Positions 33,151-45,200 of a DNA stretch of 64,000 nucleotides are shown piece after piece (position 1 is the stretch's first letter; each line of letters opens with the position of its first letter). Both the position numbers and the translations under genes were made by a program. Location of the stretch: contig OZ024870.1 of NCBI GenBank assembly GCA_964017185.1, positions 24,203,621-24,267,620 on the forward strand. Direction: 5' to 3'. Below the pieces are notes generated by a model. It was not told where the DNA came from, searched no databases, and saw nothing but the letters and a program-made list of their open reading frames with translations. Source of the stretch: Rugalucina vietnamica (Eukaryota > Mollusca > Bivalvia > Lucinida > Lucinidae).

Positions 33151-36100
33151 GTAATAACGACATTTCACTAATTGTCATATGTTTTCGCGCGTTTTTTTTT
33201 TTTTTTTTGTTTGTTTTTTTTTTTTTTTTTTTTTTTTTTTCATTTTCAGGGAGCAGCAAATCTTAGGAAGAATTGTATGTAGGAGTTACAACTAGGGTGA
33301 CCAAGGGTCCAACAATTACACTGATTTATACAATTTGGCTTATCTTAAAAGGAGGCCTGAACAGGTCTAAGAGCTGACATTTCAAGTCTTTAAATCTACA
33401 GACTTACTAGATTTACAGACTGTCTGTAAATCTACAGACTTGTTAAGTCTGTGGATATAAAGACAGTCTGTAAATCTAAAGACTTGTAAAGTCTATATAT
33501 TTAAAGACTTATGCAGTATTTCATCGAATTTTGGAATACCAAGAAAAAGCGCATTCTATATTTAACGTAAATGAATGACCTATACATGTACGATATTTGG
33601 TGTGTAAAGTTCGTGTAAAAGTATGGCCTTATTTCCGTGTACTGATAGCAAATAATAATTAAATGTATTCCTTGTTGATTATTCTCCCTTTGACCATTGT
33701 TGGCGATGAATGTCACCCGATCAGATGATTGCTTGCGTTATCAACTGTTGAGTTATAGTATATGGGAGAAAACTTTTGTATACAAAACACATTTATTTGT
33801 TTCTTCCATTATTCAATGTTAAGTCAACAAACGATGAACATTTTTCTGCACTATGCAACTGCTTATGTAATAAAGCAAATCACAATTGTTTATCAGTGCG
33901 AATTTTCCGTATTTCATAATTGTTGCTATTTCTTCGTTTTAGTCTTTAATTCTATAGACTTACAGGTCTTTATATCTAAAGACAGTCTGTAAATCTAAAG
34001 ACAGTCTGTAAATTTATGTCAGCTCTTAGACCTGCTGAATGTTGTGTAAGAGCAAACCATGTCTGTCGAAAAGCAAAGGTGGGCCGCACCCTGAGGTGAT
34101 GATCAGAAATTGATCGACTCAGTATCAGAAGATAGATAGATAGCAAAGGTGGTTCTTAGGTTCCTTTACTGGAATGGACATTTTCTATTTTGTTGATCCT
34201 GGTGTACTTTACTTACTTACTGGAGATAGACGTCAAGCTAGGCATTTTTACTTAGCTAAGCAATTCTGCTCTTTAGACGCCGTCTGTCTAGACTCTAGTG
34301 GTGGGGGAAAGCCAGGGCAGTTCTCGACGTTCGGTCGGGAAATACCCTGTGAAACCACCACGCCCGGAAGGTGACAGTCAAACCATTGGTACATACCGAT
34401 GCAGGAACCATTGATAGTTTTTCAATAATTGATAGTTTTTACTGGCGTCGCCAGTGGGATTCGAACCTGCACGGCAGAAGTACATAGCTAGTCAGAAGCC
34501 ATACGCACTACCGACTGAGCTATCCGGGTGCCCCTTTTTGGGATAAGTTTGCTGGCAGACTCCTGGTCCAGTAGGAGATAAACAAGCACATTCCTATTAG
34601 GAAAGCAGGTACTAGAGACGTGAAAGTGAGATAGCCGAGTGGTTAACGCACTGGCTTCTTGTGCTAGAGGTCCCGGGTTGGATTCCCGCATGACATGATA
34701 CAGTGTGCCGTCCTTCGGATCGGGACGTTAACTGGAGGCCCCCTGTGCAAGGACAGTCATCCCCTCTGCAGGTTAAAGATCCCTACACAGGTTCTATCCT
34801 CATGCTGTCCCAGATAGCATGACAACGTTGGCCCAACGTAGGATTTCGGTAGTGTGCTACGTTGGGCCAACGTCGGTAGCTTACGTTGGCCCAACGTCAT
34901 TTTGCTCATCGGGCCTCCGTTGGGTACCAACACGTTGGCCCAACGTGTACTGATAACATCGATTCAACGTTGATTCAACGTTGGGCCAACGTTACATTTA
35001 AGTTGGCTTAATGTTAGTTAGCCTATCAAATGCCAACCTTAGTATCTGTGCACTAAATGTTGAAGTATGCTAGCAGTAAACTGAAATAGACAAAAAAGAC
35101 TGCACATGTTTCGGTATCTTTATTAGAAATACATGTATCAAACAAATATATATTCAAGATCTGTTCCTTTGTCAGGCTGTGCGGATGAGTCCGTTTTTGG
35201 TAGCCCTCGTCATTGTTAAGGCTGTTCCTTTTCCGATTGTGCGGTGACTGCGCATAGATGTACAGGCCGATCTGTTTTTGACCTGTTTCCTTGTAAGTCT
35301 GTGTGGGTTACCTTACATGAACGCGCTGGCTCGTCTGTTCATTCGCTGGTCTAGTGAATTCGCAGGTTGTCTTTTCCTACTATAGTCTGTGCAGGATGAT
35401 TCTTCCTTGATAGACTGCATAGATGTGCAGAAGGATCCATTCCCTTGTTTGACTGTTCGACTGTGCAGACTGATCTGCTCCGTTGTTAGAGGTTTCCATT
35501 TCTTTTTTAGAATGTGTACATGCTGATCTGGTTTGGGATGCGCAAACTGATCCTTTCTATTTTAGCAGAAGTATCTTCATCACGGCACAACTTATATAAA
35601 TCTGAAAATAAATCAATAAATAAAATGCATAATTTATTTTCAAATGACATGTTCATCTAATTTTCAAAACATGATAATAATGATGATAATAATAAAACAT
35701 GCTTTAACATGTTCAGCAAAAAAGAACATTACCAGAAAAAAAAATTAAATGGAGGGAAAAATAATTTACCATTTCTTTCTTCTGCAACATTTTCTTTGTC
35801 TCTTCAAACTGCAATAAGTATCTGTTGCTAATTTAGCCGCTACGCGAGAAAACTGGTTTTGGAGATTTCCGACCAGGTCTGACGCAAACCGGCCTGTAGA
35901 CTATCAAAAAAACGCTACAGACTTGAAGTATTGGCTATAAGCAGAAGAGGAATAGTGCTATACAATAGCGACAACAAAGATGCTGATCCGCTGTGCTGTT
36001 ACTGCACAGCTGATCTACGCCTTTGTTTTCGCACAAAACAAAAGTCCGGTTATCTCATGACGCGGCTCAATTATCCATAGATAATTGTGACCAAATATTC

Positions 36101-39100
36101 TGTTCTTCTGGGTATCATGTTTCAGATAAATTTGTGGTGAAAGCAGTAGGTGACCTGTCTGTTTTATGATAACAATTAATTTGATTATACCTAATGTGTT
36201 TCTTATCTAAGCATGTGCATCAAAAAGCTAGAAAAAATGGAAAAATAATTTTTATCAATTCAAACATAATTATACGAATATTAAATCTACTCTTAATTGC
36301 ACCAATAAATAGTTACACATATTATTTAAGACAAAATTTGGCTTTCACAGGAATACATTACGTGTGCGATCAGCGTGTGCATCTACACAGTCAATCAGTG
36401 CAGGTCAATTACTATCTAAGCCTATGCATGAGGAAACTAACAATCTGGGTTTCTGACCAGGTCCGACACAAGCCAGACTGTAGAGCAGAAGAAAATAGAA
36501 ATTTCAGATTTAGAAAGAATAGGCAAATGTACTTTTTCTGGAGCGACAACAAAGGCGCTGATGAGCTGTGATGTTACTGCACAGGTGATAAGCGGCTTAT
36601 CACCTGTGCAGTAACTGCACAGCTGCGCCTTTGTTTTCTCGTCTTTGTTTTCTCATATACAGAATGTTGGTTCTCTGATGCAGCGGCTCATCTAGTATAA
36701 AGGTGATGTCGTGAAAAAGTTTGCCTTTTGCGAATTTCACCATATGACAAGAAACAAACCAGTACACAGGTCCTTGAAATGTTAGATTTAGGATGATACG
36801 GGTTTAACTTTAGGCAGCGATAAGAAAAGCACTGATCATCTGTGGGTTGACTGTGCAGCTGCTCTGTACCTTTGATTCTGCATGAGCAAAATGTGTGTTT
36901 TCTTGTTGTATACCACATTTTAATGGACTGTTGGTTTGAGGTAAGCCGACAAGTAAAACGGCTTAATTACATGTTTGCAGAACAAAGATTGGTCAAATTC
37001 GGGAATACGTTAGATTGAAACTGGAATGTCCTGGTCTATATGCAACTTACGCCTGATCAGATTATGTAACAACTTACGCCTGATCAGATAATGTAAAGGC
37101 TTTTCTATAGTTGTTTTGGCCATTTAAGAGTTTGAATTGTCACTTTTTCGGGTTTGATGTGCTAACGTTGGGCCAACATTATACACATGTATGAACATTT
37201 TAGGAAACCAACGACGTTGGGCCAACGTTGGGCCAACGTTACACATATGTATGTACATTTGGCGAAACTTACGATGTTGGGCCAACGTTGGGCCAATGTT
37301 ACAATAATTGAAAAGAAAAAAAAAATTTTTCAATGAAAGGAAAATGTTTTTCCCATCACTATGCCAACTTTAAGTATTATTTGACTGTCTAAATTAAATT
37401 AATAAGATTTTGTGTCACAAATGGGTCAACATAGATCCAACCTAGGCCCAATGTTAGACTGCCAACGGCTAACCATTTACCAACGATGCGATTCAGTGCC
37501 AACGTTGGGCCAACTTTGTCATGCTATCTGGGGTGATGATGCATGTAGGCTTATCCTGCAAACACAATGTACAATGTACACCTCCCAAGAATAATCAGAA
37601 ATTGATTGATGGGAGTAACAAGAAAACAAAACAAAACATAGAGATGGATTTCCCTGGATTACCCAAGAAATCCGCAGACTCATGAGAAAAAGAGATAAAC
37701 TCTATAGGCGCTGGTCAAGATCAGGCAGACCTGATGACCAGAAGAAATTCCTAGACCAAAAGCACTTAGTTCCCAGAATAACAGACAGGGCCTACGAAAA
37801 GTATCTGAAAGACATCCTAGGTATTTATAATGAGGAGGATGACCTTGTTGACCCTCCCAAGGTCAAAACCGAGAAATTGTATTCCCTCCTGAAACATTCT
37901 AAACAGGATTCTAGTGGAATCGCATCACTGAAGGCCAACAATAAAACTTATACTGAAGACCCGGATAAGGCCAATGCCCTAAATGCTCAATTTAACTCGG
38001 TCTTTAGCCCCATAAGCCTTAAGCAAATTGCTCAGAGGACACAACAGGACTTACATGATTCTGGCACAAAGCAACCTTTCAGACCCAGCCCACACCCCAA
38101 AATGCCTGATATTCATGTTTCTGTACAAGGCATAGAGCAACTGCTCAAATCTCTAGAGCAACTGCTCAAATCTCTAGACAAACTTAAGCCAATTATTCTA
38201 CAGACCCTCCATAAGGAACTCACTCCAATACTGCAAATGATTTACCAAAGATCCCTTGACACAGGAAAGCTCCCTTCCATTTGGAAAGAGGCAAATGTAT
38301 CCCTTCTCTTCAAAAAAGGGGATAAAACCGACCCATCCAACTATTGTCCTATCTCCTTGACCTGTGTCCTCTGCAAGGTGCTTGAGCATGTCGTGGCTTC
38401 TGGAATCTCTAAACATTTCACTGACCAACACATATTATTTGAACTGCAGCACGGGTTCCGAGAAAAGAGGTCCTGCGAGACACAATTAATAATGCTCTTC
38501 GATGAACTCCCCAAAAACATGCAAGCTAAAAAACAGACCCATTTGGCTCAGAAATTTCTCAATCAAAAATTCAAAGAAAGTCGGAACTTTATAGTTCGTT
38601 TTTTTAGCCAGGAAAACTAATGATATTCATGCTTTTACCTCAGTTGACATTAATATTGTAAGTAATTGTAGTCTAACTTCCTCAGATACCAAATCCTTTG
38701 TATTTTGAGCGTGCTGAGTGTAAAGTCCCTCTTTATAGTCAGTTTTGGCTGCTACAACTTTACCAATCCTGACTTTGTGCCTATTTTTGGACAGCACTAT
38801 TAATCAACACAAGAAAGGTCAGACTCAGACATAATAAAGCACCCCAACACCTCTAATGTGACTTGAGTATGGGTAAGTGTATTCCTTGGACCAAATCCAC
38901 TTGGACCGCTAGCGGTCCAAGTGGATTTGGTCCAAGGAATACACCTACCCCTTGAGTATGAACACAAAGTTGGCAAAATATATAAATCAAGATTTCATTG
39001 ACTTTTAGAAAGCAAAATATCACAAGTATTGACTTTTGGAAAAACAAATGTACAGATTTTAAGAAACAAAAAAGCCTTTATTGCTGTGTTGCTACATAAA

Positions 39101-42100
39101 GAGATATTTTATCATTATTTCCATACTAAACAAGGAATTCAGAAAGGAATTTAACACCGCGATTTTTCTTAAGTTTTGCATTTTGCGCATATTTTTTCCC
39201 AATTGCAAGGGCCCTGCACCCATTCCCCAAAAAGGTGAAAAGGAACACTGTGTGGTTTTCTGTGCTCTATCTGCAACACTTACTTTTTGTCACAAAGTAC
39301 CCAGTTCGGAATTTGCATGTCTATTTATAGCTCACCACTACATTACTCTCCCCTCCGAGAAGACTTGTCCCAACATTCTCCCACCACTGCCACCACATGT
39401 AAACTATAGAATAGTCAGCAACAGTTAAGCCCATCAGTGAAAAAGCATGCTCATTCACAAAGGGTGGTTTACCATTACGAAAACTTGCCCATGCAATATT
39501 CAGAGATTTTTTCAGCTGTAAAATTGGAAAATCTCATCAGAAAATTTTTGATATTTTTAATATTTTTGCTCAAAACATACACGCTGAGGCGGTTCTAACG
39601 AGTACCCACAATCTATATTTTGGAGCAAAAATAAGAAAAATAGGTATCCCCCTGCATACCCCAGTTTTGCTATATGAAAGTGGGGTATAAAGGGGTATAT
39701 ATTACACTGACATGTTTTCCTGATGCTGCGCTACATAGTTTACACTTACTCATTTCTACAACTTCTTTGTTGGAAATTTCCGTATGTTTTCACAGTGTAT
39801 GGTCACAGTTGGGTAGAAATCTCATAGAATTGTTGATACTGATTGCTTTGTGTTGAACACTCAAGGCACTTTCACATTTGTTTCAGACTGTCCCTTAGAG
39901 AAACTCCCAAAGAGACCTAGAGATAATGCCAGAGTGATTGACAGTCAGAAGCATGCAAACAAGCTCACCTGTGATCCGGATGATATTGTTTATTTGAGAA
40001 GGTAGGTTATTAACCCATATTTGACGAATGGATTCGCCCAGCATTATCAATTGGGTGAGGCCACTTTCATTTTTAGGGGTGTTAGGAGTGATTTTTAATT
40101 TTTATCTAATTTTTCGATGAAATTCTTCCAAGCAAACAGAATAGCCCCAGATGGGACGCTGCGATCTGCGGCGTCACATCTGCAGCTATTCTGTTTCCCT
40201 AAGTCCCACAAAAAGGACACCAGGCTTAGATGAGTTAATATTGTGGTATTCCATGATTGAAGCAGTTGCTTACTGAGGCTTGACTATGGACAGTTGGAAA
40301 TGGATGTAGCGTAGGTTTATGTAGGTTTATGGTGGGATAACTGTGTTTTTGTTAGATGTTTGGATGATGAGTAAAATAAATGTGCAGGCTAAAGTGGGAT
40401 TATAAGAATCTTACATGTCTTTGAGTGTCAGATATGGATAGACAAATCTGTCCTCAGAGTGCCAAACTGTGACTTTCAGGACAGATTTGTCTATCCATCC
40501 CTGACACGCATGATAGATTCTTTTTCTTGCATGCCTTAATACCCCGAGGCTTGAATTTCATAACATTTTCATTGAAAAAACACTGCAGTTGTGTCAGCCA
40601 TTTTGTAATAGAACGTTTCTGACGTTGTCGTGACTTGTGCCCTTAATGACGACATAACATGGCATCCTCTACAACCAGTGTTATATAGGAACACACGCAC
40701 ACAGGTGCGCCTGGGGTGAGATAACAAGGGTGAGATAAGAATTTCTCAAGTAGGGTAAAATGTAGGATTTCTCTATCTGGTGTGCAAGAAAAATGTATGT
40801 TTTGTGCTAAGGCTAATGACAAAGTAAATAAAAATGTGTTTACATGAAGATACCAAAATATTTTTTCTGTATTTCAGGCCTGGTGGCATTGAGAAACAGT
40901 ACAGACAAAAGTGTAAAAGGTATCGGGTTAATTTTTCTGATATTTGAAATATTTATAAATCAATTGTTTTTCGAGAAAATTGTCTCTTTTCACTCTACTC
41001 CTGCTTATTCAAGAATATCATGTACAAAGATTAGCGGCTTGTGGAAGTCTTGTCCTCAAACAGTCTTGCATAATGGCATCTGTGAAATGTATACCCTCTT
41101 AAACCACACTACTACATAGTGAAACTGGGGTATATAGAGGTAAACCTATTTTTCTTAATTTTGCTCCAAAAACATAGATTGAGGGTACGCGAGGAGGTTC
41201 TAAATTCTAATGTGTACCCTCAATCAAAGTTTTGTGCAAAAATAGGAAAAAAAAATCGGAATTTTTCCTCTGTAATATTCATTTTTTTCCAGCACAGTAA
41301 GAAAAATCTGTATATTGCATGGGCATGTTTTTGTAATGCTGTCCTGACATGACCTCTGTTGTTGACAAGGACCATGAACTAACTCAACAAATTCTTTCCC
41401 AGCTTGTATACATGTATTATTACTAAAAAAATGCCCATGTGATATACAGATTTTTCCTCAGGTGTAAAATTGAAAATTTTCTGTTGAAAAATTCTGATAG
41501 TTTTTCTTATTTTTGCCCAAAACATAGATTGTGGGTACACGGTTCTAACGAGTACCCACAATCTATGTTTTGGAGCAAAAATCGGTGTACCCCTGCATAC
41601 CCCAATTTTATTCTTTAAAAATGGGGTATTAGGGGGTATTCATTACACAGATACGTTTTCTCTGATGTATTTGTAAGGTCTAACACCCACAAAAATACAC
41701 ATGATATTGCTCATGTATTGTACATGTAGGTGTGGCCTGTGGCTAGGATACCATCACCAGGGTAGAAGTAGTGTTATGTTTATTGTTGATGGAGCACTCA
41801 AAACAGATGGGGTTAAAACAGATGTCTACAGTCAGATTGCACAACCAAAGAAGGTAGGAGTTTCTAAAATTTCAAGAACAAAAATGTTAGCTTAAAACTT
41901 GTTAATATTCATACAGATTTATCGTCCAGTTTCATTTGTTGATAAACAAAATAGGTATCAAATATGGTTTTCCATTCATTAACATTCGCTAGGTCCCGAG
42001 GGGAGTGTTGAAAACCGAGGGTGCAACCCGAGGTTTTCAACACTCCCCGAGGGACCTAGAGAATGTTAATGAATGACAATCATTTTTGATCATTATTATG

Positions 42101-42170
42101 GCATAATTATACCCCCAGCATTTATGCCGACGGGTATATAGCTTTCGCTTTTCCGTTCGTCCGTTCGTAT

Positions 42171-42201
<31 letters not shown>

Positions 42202-45200
42202 CGTTTCTTCGTTCGTAATTCCGGAACGTTCGTGGAATTTACGTCAAAGTTTTGGTTAAAGTTTCTCTTGAGGTGTATATCTCATCAACCAATGGTCAGA
42301 AACCATTCATATTTGGACCATAGGTACCCTATAGGGTTTGCTTTGTTTCCATGAGTTCGGACCCCAGGGCCCATGCCCGGGGGTAGGGCTGGAGGTCAAA
42401 ATCTAGGTCACCTTTAAAATATGCTGTTTACAATTTTAATGTTTCTTCTATAAGTCCATATCTTAACAAACAATCATAGGGATGTATTCTTATTTAGTTC
42501 ATAGATACCCTATAGGGTTTGCTTTCATACTCCATGCTCGGTACCTTCTCCAGGGGGTGGGGCTAGAGGTCAAAATCTAGGACTTATTTATAATATGATA
42601 AATATCATGATAAATTTTCTGTAAGTCTGTTTTCTTGACATCCACAAAGTTTTATCAGAAAGCATTCATACTTAGACCATAGGTACCATGTAAGGTTCAG
42701 ACACTAGTCTAGGGTCCATGTGCGGGGGGTGGGGCTAGAGGTCAAAATCTAGAACTTCTTTAAAAAATGTATTTCTTTACTTTTCTTTACCACCATGTTT
42801 AGAAATGATTCGTACTTGCACCAAAGGTACTCTATAAGGTTTGCCTTGTTCCTAATGGTATTAGACTCTAGGGTTCGTGCCCTGAGGGTGGGGCTAGAGG
42901 TCAAAATCTAGGACATCTTATTTTTATTTTTTTTTTTTTTAAATATTATTGAAGAATGACATTCTACTTTACATCTAGGACCGAGGACCTGACCCTCAAT
43001 GTCCGCGATCAAGTCCTAGATTGAGTATACAAGTCAGCTCTGTATACTGCTCTAAAATAGATCTGTCATTCTACTACAACCCCCCCCCCTCCCAATGGTT
43101 TTAGACAGTGTTTTTTGCAAATATAAATTTGTAAGATTTACTTGTTGAGGGCACTCTCTTTCATCAGGAATTGAGGTTTAATGTGTCACTGTCAGTGAGC
43201 ATGTCTGGATTGGGGGCGGTGGGCTGAGGGGTGGGGGCGTTGGAGGGAGCTACCAGCCGGGGGTATACGTGCCTCTCAAGGCACTTTTTCTAGTAAATTC
43301 TGCACAAACGAAAGAAACAATGGTGCACTATACAATTGTTGCCCTTGAGTGAGGGTGACATGACAATTTGTTCACCCGAGGCAGGTAATATTGCCCTCAC
43401 CGAACCACTTTTAAAACAAATTAGCGGCATGCCACACGACAAACGCATGTAACTACAAAAGCAACAGCACATTTAGGCGAATATGACGTCAGAGGGTAAT
43501 AAGATCATGCGACATGACAGAAAAGCACCCTCCACGTGCACTGTAAACAAAGGCATGTGACTACAAGTGCAGCTGCACGTTTTAAGGCAGATATGACGTC
43601 AGAGGGTAATATGATCATGCGACATGACAGAATAGCACCCTCCACGTGACATGCTCTGGACCAATCAAAATCCATGCTCAGCCAATGAATATTAATGAGG
43701 TATAATAATATAGGGTTATTGCACTGATATCGTTGATTATTAATTAACTTATTAGTATATAGTACTTATACAGAGAATTTGGTCTGTGTCATACTGGTGA
43801 TGTTTCTTTTTTCGTGTAGTCTATACTGGATTTCACCTCGACCTAATACAGCTGACCTCGCACTAATACGGTTGACCTCGTATCTATATGGATTGACCTG
43901 CTATCTATATGGAAATCCATACACCTGATGGGTCAGAATTCACGTGCAAGGTCACGCGCCGTGTTGAATGTGTTGAAACAAAAACAATGGCGGCGATTCA
44001 GCCGATCGAGTGAAATAGTGAACCAACAAGCAAAAATCATGTCAGCATCTTTGAAAAGAATGTCAGACATGGGCGCTAAGAATGGCGAAGTTATGCTTGA
44101 GGTGCTAGCGGATGAAATGGGTCGATATGGACATTTGACAGTTAATTAATAAAAATCTCATTAATCAAGTTATTTCGTATTGGACCAGTTACAGGTCCTC
44201 GGTCAGCTGTATTGGACCTCGGCCTTCGGCCTCGGTCCAATACAGCTAACCTCGGACCTGTAACTGGTCCAATACGAAATAACTTGATTAATAACATTAT
44301 AATATTGTCCCGAGTTGGGATATCGAAGGACGCGAGCTTGCGAGTGTCCGGAGATTACCCAACGAGGGACAATATTCACCGATATCAGTGCGATAACCCT
44401 TTTATTATATAGCTATAAATATCTGCTTCTCATATTTGATGTTTTGTTGAGAGTTAGCCTTAAAAAATTAAAATATCTACACGAAGACCGCGGTAATATC
44501 TAAACAAATGTGATATCTTTTTTGCACTAGTGCAATATCAGATGATATCATTTTTGCACTATTACTTTCGGAAGCACATTTTGCAATCGAATCATTGTTG
44601 CTGACATTTTCTCTTCTTTTTTTCGGCTTAAGTTGCTTAAATCTGAAAGTGACAAACTTCGGCTGACGTTTCGGCCCGGTATGACGTCATGTCCCAATTT
44701 TACAATTTTGCATGATGACCCTCAAGTCAAGAATTTGGCAATGTTTCATAAAAAGAATTTTTCGCTTTTAACAAAGTGTGCAATATCAAGTAAGTGTGCA
44801 GATATCGTCTGATATCTGCACACTTGTTACTTGGCTTTTATCCCTACGTTTTAATCATTTGATATTTATAGCTATATAATAATATATTTTACAGCCTCAT
44901 CACATTTACATACACGTAAAAGTTTTCATCCTTATGCTTGTTCAGGGTGGACTTCAGTTACTCATTATTAGCACGTTTTGCGTGGTGCCCGGTAAAATAG
45001 ATAAAAGCCAGCATGTGCTCGAGAATAATGCTATATTAATACATGGCTTTCTTTTCATTAATATATGGCTGTTAATATCATGGTGACACAGTTATTTTTG
45101 CGATAATAACTTAACAGATGAGATTCTTACATGTACATGTATTTGTACATATTTTAGTCAAATTAAGTGACATGCACTAACTGGTCATAACTAAAGAAAT

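Larger units (their letters stand above)
34809..37533. mobile_element. 2.7-kb non-autonomous element with CCCAGATAGCATGACA ends and ACGTTGGGCCAACGT motifs
   Basis: Left end cccagatagcatgacaacgt and right end tttgtcatgctatctgggg are inverted. The palindrome acgttgggccaacgt and variants recur about six times inside the left end (34824-35000) and about seven times inside the right end (37143-37515). The interior has no transposase and hosts two copies of MITE family A. It inserted next to or into a SINE at 34624-34808. Confidence 0.8.

Noticed and set aside
37682..38620. Intact reverse transcriptase gene
   Set aside because: The frame ends before the catalytic motifs, and internal segments are missing or duplicated, so it is a LINE fragment.
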